Positions 34,736 through 43,234 of a stretch of DNA of 64,000 bases are shown piece after piece. Each line of letters begins with the position of its first letter. Position 1 is the stretch's first letter. The stretch is from positions 7,440,001 to 7,504,000 of the forward strand of contig NZ_CP107935.1 in assembly GCF_036038375.1 (NCBI RefSeq). The letters run 5' to 3'. Below the pieces are notes generated by a model, which saw only the letters and a program-made list of their open reading frames with translations, was not told the DNA's origin and did no database searches. The position numbers and the translations under genes are program-made. The stretch comes from Streptomyces sp. NBC_00414 (GTDB taxonomy: Bacteria; Actinomycetota; Actinomycetes; Streptomycetales; Streptomycetaceae).

Positions 34736-35376
34736 GTACCTCTTCAAAGCGCGTGGTCGTCTTCGACTACGGCTTCGGGAACGTCAGGTCCGCCGAACGC
34801 GCACTCGCGCGCACGGGCGCCGAGGTCGAGATAACGCGCGACTTCGACACGGCCATGAACGCCGACGGGCTGCTGGTGCCGGGCGTCGGTGCCTTCGCCG
34901 CCTGCATGAAGGGCCTGCGGGACGCGCGCGGCGACTGGATCGTCGGACGCCGCCTCGCCGGCGGCCGACCTGTCATGGGCATCTGCGTCGGCATGCAGAT
35001 CCTCTTCGAACGCGGCATCGAGCACGGCGTCGAGACCGAGGGCCTCGACGAGTGGCCGGGATCGGTCGAACCGCTCCAGGCCGACATCGTGCCCCACATG
35101 GGCTGGAACACCGTCGAGTCCCCGGCGGGCACCCAGCTCTTCGCCGGCCTCGACGACGACGCCCGCTTCTACTTCGTGCACTCGTACGCCGTCCACGACT
35201 GGTCCCTGGAGACCGCGAACCCGGCGATGCGCTCACCGCTCGTCACCTGGTCCACGCACGGCAAGCCCTTCGTGGCGGCCGTCGAGAACGGCGCCCTGTG
35301 GGCCACCCAGTTCCACCCCGAAAAGTCCGGCGACGCCGGAGCCCAGCTGCTCACCAACTGGATCGGAACCCTGTAG
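34732..35376 (+). CDS. hisH: Imidazole glycerol phosphate synthase, glutaminase subunit
   Basis: Releases ammonia from glutamine for HisF. Class I amidotransferase triad: nucleophile Cys in MGICVGMQILFERG, and His/Glu in WATQFHPEKSGDAGAQLL. It begins VVVFDYGFGNVRSAERAL after a short leader. The start is the TTG at 34732, which overlaps the upstream stop and has GGAGG seven bases before it, giving 214 residues. It forms the IGP synthase complex with HisF, encoded three genes downstream. Confidence 0.94.
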   Translation: MSTSSKRVVVFDYGFGNVRSAERALARTGAEVEITRDFDTAMNADGLLVPGVGAFAACMKGLRDARGDWIVGRRLAGGRPVMGICVGMQILFERGIEHGVETEGLDEWPGSVEPLQADIVPHMGWNTVESPAGTQLFAGLDDDARFYFVHSYAVHDWSLETANPAMRSPLVTWSTHGKPFVAAVENGALWATQFHPEKSGDAGAQLLTNWIGTL

Positions 35377-35379
35377 ACC

Positions 35380-36105
35380 ATGGCCAAGCTCGAACTCCTC
35401 CCCGCCGTCGACGTCCGTGACGGCCAGGCCGTCCGGCTCGTGCACGGCGAGTCCGGTACGGAGACCTCGTACGGCTCGCCGCTGGAGGCGGCCCTCGCCT
35501 GGCAGCGGTCGGGCGCCGAGTGGCTGCATCTGGTGGACCTGGACGCCGCGTTCGGCACGGGCGACAACCGCGCGCTGATCGCCGAGGTCGCCCGCGCCAT
35601 GGATATCAAGGTGGAGCTGTCCGGCGGCATCCGTGACGACGACACGCTCGCCGCGGCCCTCGCCACCGGCTGCACCCGGGTGAACCTCGGCACCGCGGCC
35701 CTGGAGACCCCCGAGTGGGTCGCCAAGATCATCGCCGAGCACGGCGACAAGATCGCGGTCGGCCTCGACGTACGCGGCACCACCCTGCGCGGCCGCGGCT
35801 GGACCCGCGACGGCGGCGACCTCTACGAGACGCTGGAGCGCCTCGACAAGGAGGGCTGCGCGCGCTACGTCGTCACCGACATCGCCAAGGACGGCACGCT
35901 CCAGGGCCCGAACCTGGAGCTCCTTAAGAACGTCTGCGCGGCCACCGACCGCCCCGTGGTCGCCTCCGGCGGCGTGTCCTCGCTGGACGACCTCCGCGCC
36001 ATCGCCGAACTCGTGCCCCTCGGCGTCGAGGGCTCGATCGTCGGAAAGGCCCTCTACGCCAAGGCGTTCACCCTGGAAGAGGCGCTCGCGGCGGTGGCCG
36101 AGTGA
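35380..36105 (+). CDS. priA: Bifunctional phosphoribosyl isomerase PriA (HisA/TrpF)
   Basis: (beta-alpha)8-barrel isomerase of 241 residues. In Streptomyces the HisA homologue also performs the TrpF reaction (PRA isomerase), an established case of one enzyme in two pathways. Catalytic Asp in LLPAVDVRDGQAVRLVHGES and the second acid in YVVTDIAKDGTLQGPN; SGGIRDDDTL and VASGGVSSLDDLRA bind phosphate. No trpF is present near the trp genes in this window, in line with the dual role. The ATG follows hisH by three bases, and the stop overlaps the ridA-like start. Confidence 0.95.
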   Translation: MAKLELLPAVDVRDGQAVRLVHGESGTETSYGSPLEAALAWQRSGAEWLHLVDLDAAFGTGDNRALIAEVARAMDIKVELSGGIRDDDTLAAALATGCTRVNLGTAALETPEWVAKIIAEHGDKIAVGLDVRGTTLRGRGWTRDGGDLYETLERLDKEGCARYVVTDIAKDGTLQGPNLELLKNVCAATDRPVVASGGVSSLDDLRAIAELVPLGVEGSIVGKALYAKAFTLEEALAAVAE

Positions 36106-36521
36106 GCGCCGTACGACGCGTCACGACCGGCGCCCCCTGGGAGGAGGCCTTCGGCTACTCCCGCGCGGTGGAACTCCCGAACGGCCTGGTGCTGGTCTCC
36201 GGCTGCACCTCCGTGGTCGACGGCCAGATCGCCGGGGGAGACCCGTACGAGCAGGCCGTCAACTCCTTCAAGGTCGCCCTCGCGGCCCTGGAGCAGCTCG
36301 GCCTCGGCCGCGAGCACGTCGTCCGTACGCGCATGTACCTCACGCACGCCCGTGACGTGGAGGACATCGGGCGCGCCCACAAGGAGTTCTTCGACGCGGT
36401 CCGGCCGGCCGCCTCCATGATCATCGTCTCCGGCTTCGTGGACCCCGGTCTGGTGGTCGAGGTCGAGGTGGAGGCGTACCGGGAGGCGGCACCGGGCCCT
36501 CGGGGGGAGTCCGCCTCATGA
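36102..36521 (+). CDS. RidA/YjgF family protein
   Basis: 139-residue member of the RidA family, whose best-known activity is hydrolysis of reactive enamine/imine intermediates formed by PLP enzymes. GLVLVSGCTSVVDGQIAGGD and EHVVRTRMYLTHARDVEDIG are typical, and the active-site Arg is probably in VVRTRMYLT. It overlaps priA (GTGA) and hisF (ATGA). Its place among histidine genes fits protection against imine intermediates, but this is inference. Confidence 0.88.
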   Translation: MSAVRRVTTGAPWEEAFGYSRAVELPNGLVLVSGCTSVVDGQIAGGDPYEQAVNSFKVALAALEQLGLGREHVVRTRMYLTHARDVEDIGRAHKEFFDAVRPAASMIIVSGFVDPGLVVEVEVEAYREAAPGPRGESAS

Positions 36522-37273
36522 CCCTCGCCGTACGAGTCATCCCCTGCCTGGACGTCGACAACGGCCGGGTCGTCAAGGGCGTCAACTTCCAGAACCTGCG
36601 CGACGCGGGCGACCCCGTCGAGATGGCCAAGGTGTACGACGCCGAGGGCGCCGACGAACTGACGTTCCTGGACATCACCGCGTCCTCCGGCAACCGCGAG
36701 ACCACCTACGACGTGGTGCGCCGCACCGCCGAGCAGGTGTTCATCCCGCTCACGGTGGGCGGCGGTGTGCGCACCGCCGAGGACGTCGACAAGCTGCTGC
36801 GGGCCGGCGCGGACAAGGTCGGCGTCAACACGGCCGCCATCGCCCGCCCCGACCTGATCCGCGAGATCGCGGAGCGGTTCGGCCGGCAGGTGCTGGTCCT
36901 GTCGGTGGACGCGCGCAGGACTCCCGAGGGCACCTTCGAGGTGACCACCCACGGCGGTCGCAAGGGCACCGGCATCGACGCCGTCGAGTGGGCGCACCGG
37001 GCCGCCGAGCTGGGCGCGGGCGAGATCCTGCTCAACTCGATGGACGCCGACGGCACCAAGGACGGCTACGACATCGAGATGATCGAGGCCGTACGCAAGC
37101 ACGTGACGGTGCCGGTCATCGCCTCCGGCGGCGCCGGCAGCCTCGCCGACTTCCCGCCGGCCGTCACCGCGGGCGCGGACGCCGTGCTCGCCGCCTCCGT
37201 CTTCCACTTCGGGGATCTGCGGATCGGCCAGGTCAAGCAGGTGCTGCGGGAGGCGGGACACCCCGTGCGGTAA
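36518..37273 (+). CDS. hisF: Imidazole glycerol phosphate synthase, cyclase subunit
   Basis: (beta-alpha)8-barrel that uses HisH-supplied ammonia to form IGP and AICAR. Catalytic acids are in VIPCLDVDNGRVVKGVNFQN and LLNSMDADGTKDGYDIEMI. The 251-residue length is typical. ATG 36518 overlaps the upstream stop. It is the last gene of the operon; a strong terminator follows after 10 bases. hisI lies apart at 40208; hisG and hisE are not in this window. Confidence 0.96.
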   Translation: MTLAVRVIPCLDVDNGRVVKGVNFQNLRDAGDPVEMAKVYDAEGADELTFLDITASSGNRETTYDVVRRTAEQVFIPLTVGGGVRTAEDVDKLLRAGADKVGVNTAAIARPDLIREIAERFGRQVLVLSVDARRTPEGTFEVTTHGGRKGTGIDAVEWAHRAAELGAGEILLNSMDADGTKDGYDIEMIEAVRKHVTVPVIASGGAGSLADFPPAVTAGADAVLAASVFHFGDLRIGQVKQVLREAGHPVR

Positions 37274-37283
37274 CACTCCGTAG

Positions 37284-37314
37284 AGAGCCCCGGCTGCGGC
37301 CGGGGCTCTTTTTC
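37284..37314 (+). terminator. Intrinsic terminator of the his operon
   Basis: AGAGCCCCGGC (37284-37294) pairs with GCCGGGGCTCT (37299-37309) around a four-base loop, and TTTTT follows: a classical terminator with a U-tract, rare in this window. Confidence 0.92.
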
Positions 37315-37325
37315 CCACCGATGCA

Positions 37326-37365
37326 AAAGAAAAGTTGCGCAGTTTTTATTGCGCAACTTTTCTTT
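37326..37365. promoter_or_regulatory. Perfect 16-bp inverted repeat, probable operator of the ArsR/MFS pair
   Basis: AAAGAAAAGTTGCGCA (37326-37341) and TGCGCAACTTTTCTTT (37350-37365) are exact complements around GTTTTTAT. The block is strikingly AT rich for this genome and ends 19 bases before the ArsR start codon, so it most likely overlaps the promoter and binds the regulator encoded next. A terminator role is possible but less likely, because the his terminator is immediately upstream. Confidence 0.75.
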
Positions 37366-37384
37366 CGTATCTACGGTGGGGTTC

Positions 37385-37972
37385 ATGAGCGGCACGGAGA
37401 ACCAACCGATCACGGACCTGGGCACCCTCAAGGCCCTGGCCCATCCGCTGCGGATGCACTTGTACCGGGGGCTGTGCGTGGCCCGCACCGCCACCGCCTC
37501 CCAGCTCGCCGAACAGGTCGACGAAGCGGTCTCCCTGGTCAGCTACCACCTGCGCAAGCTCGCCGAGCACGGGCTGATCGAGGCGGCCGAACCGCAGAGC
37601 GGTGACGCCCGCGAGCGCTGGTGGCAGCCCGCCTCACAGGGCGTGAGCATCAGGGACAAGGACTTCCGGGACGCGCCCGAGCGGGCCGCCGCGCACCTGG
37701 CCGCCACCAGGCTCTTCCACCAGCAGCGGTCCGACATGTACCGCCGCCACCTCGACGAGCGCCTCACCTGGGGCCCCGAGTGGAACTCCGCCACCTCGGA
37801 CAACGAGTCCCTGCTGCGGCTGACCGCCGCCGAACTGACCGAGCTGAGCGCGGAGCTGCTCGCCCTCGCCAAGAAGTACGACGAGAGGGGACGAGCCGCG
37901 GAAGCGGCCGGCGAGACCGAGGGGCGCGAGAACGTCGCGCTGCACGCACGCGCGTTCCCGTTCCGCACCTGA
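37385..37972 (+). CDS. ArsR-like winged-helix transcriptional regulator
   Basis: 195 residues with an N-terminal winged helix-turn-helix of the ArsR/HTH_20 type: LGTLKALAHPLRMHLYRGLC, then ASQLAEQVDEAVSLVSYHLR and KLAEHGLIEAAE. A helical C-terminal part (about 95-180) probably dimerises or senses a ligand; no metal-binding Cys cluster is visible. It likely represses itself and the MFS gene 30 bases downstream through the inverted repeat just upstream. The ATG follows GTGGGGTTC. Confidence 0.88.
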   Translation: MSGTENQPITDLGTLKALAHPLRMHLYRGLCVARTATASQLAEQVDEAVSLVSYHLRKLAEHGLIEAAEPQSGDARERWWQPASQGVSIRDKDFRDAPERAAAHLAATRLFHQQRSDMYRRHLDERLTWGPEWNSATSDNESLLRLTAAELTELSAELLALAKKYDERGRAAEAAGETEGRENVALHARAFPFRT

Positions 37973-38002
37973 CCGTTCGATCGTCCGAGAGAGGCCGTCG
38001 AC

Positions 38003-39280
38003 GTGACCGTCACCCCCGCGATCTCCGCATACGCTCCGCCGGCCGGGGACCGCCCCGCCCACCGCGACCCCGACGTCCTGCGCTGGCTGGGCGCGTACGC
38101 CTCCTCGGCGATCGGCGACAACATCTACTACGTGGCGCTGTCCTGGGCCGCCGTGCAGTCCGGTACGCCCTCGCAGGCCGGGCTCGTGATGGCCGTGAGC
38201 GCCGTACCGCGCGCCCTGCTCATGCTGGGCGGGGGAGTGATCGCCGACCGCTTCGGCCCGCGCCGCGTGCTGATCACCAGCACCGGCGTGCGGTGCGCGG
38301 TGGTGGCCGCCGTCGCCGTCCTGCTGCTGGTGAGCAGCCCCGGACTGTGGCTGCTCGGACTGCTCGCCCTGGTCTTCGGAGTGGTCGACGCCGTGCTCAT
38401 GCCCGCGCTCGGGGCGCTGCCGGCCAGGATCACCGCCCGCGGCCAGCTGGCCCGCGTACAGGGCATGCGCGGCATGGCGAGCCGTCTCGCCAACGTCCTG
38501 GGCGCCCCGCTCGGCGGCCTCGGAGTGGCCCTCGGGGGAGCCGCGGCGGCCTTCGGCGCGGCGGCGCTGCTCTTCGCGGTGGCGCTGCCGCTGCTCACGG
38601 CCGTCCGGATGGGGCGGCGGCCGGAACAGCCGTCGGAGGAGCCCGCCGGACAGGAGCCGCCCGCCCGGCCGACGGCCGCGCGCGAACTGCGGGACGGGCT
38701 GCGCCACATCCGGCGGAACCCCGTCCTCGCCCGGCTCATGGTGGTCATCGCGCTGAGCGACCTGGGCTTCGTCGGACCGCTGAACGTCGGCCTGGCCCTG
38801 CTCGCGGACGAGCGCGGCTGGGGCGCCGCCGGGATGGGCTGGGTACTGGCCGGATTCGGGGCCGGGGCGGGCACGGCGTCCCTGCTGCTGACGATACGGG
38901 GGCGGGTGCCGAGGGCGGGACTGGTGCTGTCCGTGACGATCGCCGTCGGGGCCGCCGCCGTCGGGGCGCTCGCGTTCGTGCCCACGGTCCTCGCCGCGGT
39001 CGGCGTGGCGCTCGCCGTGGGGCTGCTCGCAGGACTGAGCGGGGCGTTGTGCGGGGCGCTGATGCAGACCGAGTCGGATCCCGCGTTCGTCGGCCGGGTG
39101 ACCTCCGTGGCGAGCCTCTTCAGCCTCGGGCTCGCCCCGCTCACGTTCCCGGTGACCGGCGCGGCGATCGCGCTCTGGGGGACCGGACCCGTCTTCGCCG
39201 CCAGCGCGGGCGTGTGCGCGCTCGGCGGGCTGGCCGGGCTGTGCTCCGGGGCGTTGCGCCACGCGGAACTTCCCCGGTAG
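38003..39280 (+). CDS. MFS transporter
   Basis: 425-residue major facilitator with about twelve hydrophobic segments and a central cytoplasmic loop (about residues 205-230, Glu/Pro rich). The loop motif between helices 2 and 3 is GGGVIADRFGPRRVLI, a good match to the MFS signature. It probably exports a small toxic compound under control of the upstream ArsR protein. The start is GTG 38003. The 39281-39396 gap contains short AGCCGAGGGG direct repeats. Confidence 0.88.
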   Translation: MTVTPAISAYAPPAGDRPAHRDPDVLRWLGAYASSAIGDNIYYVALSWAAVQSGTPSQAGLVMAVSAVPRALLMLGGGVIADRFGPRRVLITSTGVRCAVVAAVAVLLLVSSPGLWLLGLLALVFGVVDAVLMPALGALPARITARGQLARVQGMRGMASRLANVLGAPLGGLGVALGGAAAAFGAAALLFAVALPLLTAVRMGRRPEQPSEEPAGQEPPARPTAARELRDGLRHIRRNPVLARLMVVIALSDLGFVGPLNVGLALLADERGWGAAGMGWVLAGFGAGAGTASLLLTIRGRVPRAGLVLSVTIAVGAAAVGALAFVPTVLAAVGVALAVGLLAGLSGALCGALMQTESDPAFVGRVTSVASLFSLGLAPLTFPVTGAAIALWGTGPVFAASAGVCALGGLAGLCSGALRHAELPR

Positions 39281-39396
39281 GCATCGCCCCGGGGCCGACC
39301 CGCGTGGCCTGCCCGCGCCCCTCCCGGAGCGCGGGCCCTCGCGAGGAGCAGCCGAGGGGAGCCGAGGGGGAGCCGACGAGGAGCCGCGGCTCCCGG

Positions 39397-40032
39397 CTAC
39401 AGACCCAGCTGCTTCGTCTCCTGGAGCTTGGCGATCGCGTCCTTGTCGCCGTCCACCTCCACGTCGGCCACGCCCTGCCGGCCGTGCGCGAAGAGGACCA
39501 GCTCGGAGGGGTCGCCGGTGACCGTGACCACGGGGGTGCCCTTGTGGGCGACGACCGTCTGGCCGTCCGGGCGGCGCAGGACCAGGCCGGTGGGCGCGCC
39601 GCGGCCCATCAGCCGGGCCGCCCGTTCGAGCCGGGACCACAGGGCGTCCTGGAAGACCGGGTCGAGGACCCGCGGCACCCAGTCCGGCCGGGCACGGCGC
39701 ACGTCCTCGGTGTGGACGTAGAACTCGATCGCGTTCGACGCCTCGTCGATCTGCTTGAGGGAGAACGGCGAGAAGCGCGGCGGCCCCGTACGGATGAGCT
39801 GGACCAGCTCTTCGTACGGCTTCGCGGCGAACTCAGCCATCACCCGGTCGAGACGTGAGGCGAGCTGCTTGATCAGGATGCCGCCGGCGGCATCGGGGCG
39901 GCGCTCGCGCACCACGACATGGGCGGCGAGATCACGGGTGTTCCAGCCCTCGCACAGAGTCGGGGCGTCCGGTCCCTCGGCCTCCAACAGATCGGCGAGG
40001 AGAAGTCGTTCACGCTTCGCATGGGTCGACAT
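39397..40032 (-). CDS. TIGR03085-type metal-binding protein (DinB/MDMPI fold)
   Basis: 211 residues. The N-terminal four-helix bundle resembles the mycothiol-dependent maleylpyruvate isomerase N-domain: RERLLLADLLEAEGPDAPTL, then CEGWNTRDLAAHVVVRERRP with the typical metal-ligand His, and EFYVHTEDVRRARPDW with the second one. The C-terminal part binds DGQTVVAHKG-like sterol-carrier-type sequences. ATG 40032 was chosen because MSTHAKRERLLLAD starts the family domain. The gene is divergent from hisI and its function is unknown. Confidence 0.82.
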   Translation of the reverse strand: MSTHAKRERLLLADLLEAEGPDAPTLCEGWNTRDLAAHVVVRERRPDAAGGILIKQLASRLDRVMAEFAAKPYEELVQLIRTGPPRFSPFSLKQIDEASNAIEFYVHTEDVRRARPDWVPRVLDPVFQDALWSRLERAARLMGRGAPTGLVLRRPDGQTVVAHKGTPVVTVTGDPSELVLFAHGRQGVADVEVDGDKDAIAKLQETKQLGL

Positions 40033-40207
40033 GTCTGCCAGCCTACGACCGCCCCCGCGGTCCGCCCACTTCTCCGGGCCACCGATCTCACCTGCCCCGC
40101 CCTTTTGTCCGGCGGCCTCGCCCGGTCCGGTCCTCTCGTCCGGTCCGGCCCTCTCATCCAGTGGACGCCGTCCGGACACGTGCGGCCGGCGCGGCACAAT
40201 GGTCGGC

Positions 40208-40627
40208 ATGACCAGCACGCCCACGCCCAGCAGGCCCAGCGGCCTGGATCCCGAGATCGCCGCACGCCTCAGGCGCAGCGCCGACGGGCTCGTACCCGCC
40301 ATCGCCCAGCAGTACGACACCGGTGAGGTGCTGATGCTCGGCTGGATGGACGACGAGGCGCTGCATCGCACGCTGACGACCGGCCGGTGCACCTACTGGT
40401 CGCGCAGCCGCCAGGAGTACTGGGTCAAGGGCGACACCTCCGGACACTTCCAGTGGGTCAGGTCCGTCGCCCTCGACTGCGACGCCGACACCCTGCTGGT
40501 CAAGGTCGACCAGGTGGGCGCCGCCTGCCACACCGGCGACCGCACCTGCTTCGACGCCGACGTGCTCCTCAAGGACGCCGGGGACGCAGGGGGCGCCGGT
40601 TCCGGCGTACCGGCCGTGGATCAGTAA
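40208..40627 (+). CDS. hisI: Phosphoribosyl-AMP cyclohydrolase
   Basis: Zinc enzyme of the third histidine step, opening the adenine ring of PR-AMP. The 139 residues show VLMLGWMDDEALHRTLTTGR, YWSRSRQEYWVKGDTSGHFQ and the zinc ligands in DCDADTLLVKVDQVGAACHT. It is monofunctional; no HisE domain is attached. The ATG has CACAAT seven bases upstream and no SD, suggesting a leaderless message. trpE begins 12 bases downstream of the stop. Confidence 0.94.
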   Translation: MTSTPTPSRPSGLDPEIAARLRRSADGLVPAIAQQYDTGEVLMLGWMDDEALHRTLTTGRCTYWSRSRQEYWVKGDTSGHFQWVRSVALDCDADTLLVKVDQVGAACHTGDRTCFDADVLLKDAGDAGGAGSGVPAVDQ

Positions 40628-40638
40628 GGTCAGCCGCC

Positions 40639-42135
40639 ATGGACCTCGACACCTTCCGCAAGCTGGCCACCGACCGGCGTGTCATCCCCGTCAGCCGCAA
40701 GCTCCTCGCGGACGGCGACACCCCCGTCGCGCTCTACCGCAAGCTCGCCGCCGAGCGCCCCGGCACCTTCCTCCTGGAGTCCGCGGAGAACGGCCGAACA
40801 TGGTCGCGCTACTCCTTCGTGGGCGTCCGCTCGGCCGCCACCCTCACCGAGCGCGACGGCCAGGCGCACTGGCTGGGCACCCCGCCCGTCGGCGTCCCGG
40901 CCCACGGCGACCCCCTCGCGGCCCTGCGCGCCACCATCGAGGCCCTCCACACGCCGCACGACCTCGTCCAGGGCCAAGGCCTGTCCGGACTGCCCCCGTT
41001 CACCGGCGGCATGGTCGGCTACCTCGGCTACGACATCGTGCGCCGCCTGGAGAAGATCGGCCCCGGCGAGCGCGACGACCTGAAACTGCCCGAGCTGACC
41101 ATGCTGCTCACCAGTGACCTCGCGGTCATGGACCACTGGGACGGCTCGGTCCTGCTGATCGCCAACGCGATCAACCACAACGACCTCGACACGGGCGTCG
41201 ACGAGGCCTATCACGACGCCGTGGCCCGCCTCGACGCCATGGAGGCGGACCTCTCCCGCTCCGTCTCGCAGCCCCCGGCGGCGCTCCCGCCGTCCGAGCT
41301 GCCGGAGTACACCGCGCTGTGGGGCGGCCCCGACTACCAGGTCGCCGTCGACGACATCAAGGAGCGCATCCGGGCCGGCGAGGCCTTCCAGGTCGTCCCC
41401 TCCCAGCGCTTCGAGACGGCGTGCACGGCGAGCGCGCTGGACGTCTACCGGGTCCTGCGGGCGACCAACCCCTCCCCGTACATGTACCTCTTCCGCTTCG
41501 ACGGCTTCGACGTCGTGGGCTCCTCCCCGGAGGCCCTGGTCAAGGTCGAGGACGGGCAGGCGATGGTCCACCCCATCGCGGGCACCCGGCCGCGCGGCGC
41601 CACCGTCCAGGAGGACCAGGCGTACGCCGACGAGCTGATCTCCGACCCCAAGGAGCGCGCCGAGCACCTGATGCTCGTCGACCTGGGCCGCAACGACCTC
41701 GGCCGGGTCTGCGAGCCCGGCTCCGTGGAGGTCGTCGACTTCATGTCCATCGAGCGCTACTCGCACGTCATGCACATCGTGTCCACGGTCACCGGCAAGG
41801 TGGCCGAAGGCCGTACGGCCTTCGACGTACTGACCGCCTGCTTCCCCGCCGGCACCCTCTCCGGCGCCCCCAAGCCCCGCGCGATGCAGATCATCGACGA
41901 ACTGGAGCCCTCGCGGCGCGGCCTGTACGGCGGCTGTGTCGGCTACCTCGACTTCGCGGGCGACTCCGACACCGCCATCGCCATCCGGACGGCTCTGCTC
42001 CGCGACGGCACGGCGTACGTGCAGGCGGGCGCCGGGGTCGTCGCCGACTCGGATCCCGTCGCCGAGGACACCGAGTGCCGCAACAAGGCGGCGGCGGTCC
42101 TCCGCGCGGTCCACACGGCCAACCGGCTCTCCTGA
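40639..42135 (+). CDS. trpE: Anthranilate synthase component I
   Basis: Converts chorismate to anthranilate with a glutaminase partner that is not encoded in this window. The 498 residues include the tryptophan feedback site FLLESAENGRTWSRYSFVG, the chorismate-site GTRPRGAT and DLGRNDLGRVCEPGSV, and the C-terminal FPAGTLSGAPKPRAMQIIDE. TAAGGT stands eight bases before the ATG, so it may have its own leaderless start as well as read-through from hisI. I see no leader peptide or attenuator in the 11-base gap. Confidence 0.96.
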   Translation: MDLDTFRKLATDRRVIPVSRKLLADGDTPVALYRKLAAERPGTFLLESAENGRTWSRYSFVGVRSAATLTERDGQAHWLGTPPVGVPAHGDPLAALRATIEALHTPHDLVQGQGLSGLPPFTGGMVGYLGYDIVRRLEKIGPGERDDLKLPELTMLLTSDLAVMDHWDGSVLLIANAINHNDLDTGVDEAYHDAVARLDAMEADLSRSVSQPPAALPPSELPEYTALWGGPDYQVAVDDIKERIRAGEAFQVVPSQRFETACTASALDVYRVLRATNPSPYMYLFRFDGFDVVGSSPEALVKVEDGQAMVHPIAGTRPRGATVQEDQAYADELISDPKERAEHLMLVDLGRNDLGRVCEPGSVEVVDFMSIERYSHVMHIVSTVTGKVAEGRTAFDVLTACFPAGTLSGAPKPRAMQIIDELEPSRRGLYGGCVGYLDFAGDSDTAIAIRTALLRDGTAYVQAGAGVVADSDPVAEDTECRNKAAAVLRAVHTANRLS

Positions 42136-42265
42136 CAGCGGGCTGCGGCCGTCCCGGGGCCACCGGTAGTCAAGAGGTCGACAAGCAGACATTCGCGCGC
42201 AGTGCGACGCGGGTCACGTGTCCCCGGGTGACGGTTCGCCCGGAGTTCAGGCGATAGTGGGGTAC

Positions 42266-42898
42266 GTGACTGCTGTACCGCACCCCCGATCCGAAGCTCC
42301 CGGACCCGCCCGGTCCGGCCGCCGAAGCCTTGCCGTCGCCCTGCTGTCCGGCGCGCTCGGCGCGGCCCTCGTGCTGCTCGCCACCCGGCGTGGCTGGTCG
42401 GGCGGCACGGCGACCGTGGCCGGTGGCGACTTTCCGCTGAGCGCCTCAGGCAGTGACGTCACGGGCGTCCCCGCCTCCCTGGCGATAGTGGGACTCGCCT
42501 CCCTCGTCGCCGTCTTCGCCGTCCGCCGGGCCGGCCGCTTCCTGGTCGCCGGACTCCTCGCGCTCTCCGGCGCGGGGACGATCGCCTCGGCGCTCCTCGG
42601 TCTCTCCGACAGCTCGGCGCTCGACGAGAAGGCCGCGGAGGCCACCGGGGACACCGCCGCGACCGTGGGCGCCATGACCCACACCGGGTGGCCGTACGTG
42701 GCCGCGGTGGGGGGTCTGCTGTTGCTTCTCGCGGGGCTGCTCGCGCTGCGGTACGGGCGGCTGTGGCCGACCATGTCCGGGCGGTACGAGCGGGACGGGA
42801 CGCCTAGGCCCCGGCGGGTCCGGGCGCCGGTGGATCCCGACCGGCCCGAGGAGATCTGGAAGGCGCTCGACCGGGGCGAGGACCCTACGGGCGCGTAG
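42266..42898 (+). CDS. TIGR02234-type tryptophan-locus membrane protein
   Basis: 210 residues with four hydrophobic segments (about 20-40, 62-82, 88-110 and 145-168) and a charged tail rich in Arg and Pro that ends RPEEIWKALDRGEDPTGA. The family is named for its constant association with actinobacterial trp genes; its biochemical role is not known. GTG 42266 follows GATAGT by seven bases with no SD, which suggests a leaderless transcript. Chosen over the upstream frame because homologues start near here. Confidence 0.83.
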   Translation: MTAVPHPRSEAPGPARSGRRSLAVALLSGALGAALVLLATRRGWSGGTATVAGGDFPLSASGSDVTGVPASLAIVGLASLVAVFAVRRAGRFLVAGLLALSGAGTIASALLGLSDSSALDEKAAEATGDTAATVGAMTHTGWPYVAAVGGLLLLLAGLLALRYGRLWPTMSGRYERDGTPRPRRVRAPVDPDRPEEIWKALDRGEDPTGA

Positions 42899-42948
42899 CG
42901 CCCCACTTGGGTGCGCTTCTTCGGCTGCGGGCCCGGTGGGGGCTTGTC

Positions 42949-43111
42949 GCGCCGTTCCCCGCGCCCCTTGAAAGCGAAACGGTTGCGCCGTTGCCCGCGC
43001 CCCCAAGGGCAAAGACGAAACGATTGCGCCGTTCCCCGCGCCCCTGGTGGGGCCCGGCTGGGGCCGGAAGCGGGGCGCAGCCCCGTTCTTCAGGGGCGCG
43101 GGGAACTGCGC
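42949..43111. repeat. Dispersed intergenic repeat, three direct copies plus one inverted
   Basis: Copies of GCGCCGTTCCCCGCGCCCC start at 42949, 42985 (one substitution) and 43026, 36 and 41 bases apart, with an inverted copy at 43092-43111. The leading GGCTGCGGGCCCGGTGGGGG is shared with the array at 23916. The outer copies could fold into a hairpin. The 42899-43234 gap contains nothing else I can name except a possible -10 GACAAT at 43181. Confidence 0.88.
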
Positions 43112-43234
43112 GGCCGGCCCTCGCCCGGCCCCCGGCCTTACGGGGGCCACCCCCGGACAAAGGCACGTACGCCGGTGCGGGACAATGGTGAGCGAGTGTC
43201 CGACTCATACACGTACAGCAACGAGGAGCAAGTC

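Noticed and set aside
37326..37365. Second terminator of the his operon
   Set aside because: The arms are AT rich and the repeat abuts the ArsR promoter region; a complete terminator with a U-tract already lies at 37284-37314.
40628..40638. Attenuator or Trp leader peptide before trpE
   Set aside because: Only 11 bases separate hisI from trpE and there are no clustered Trp codons or alternative hairpins.
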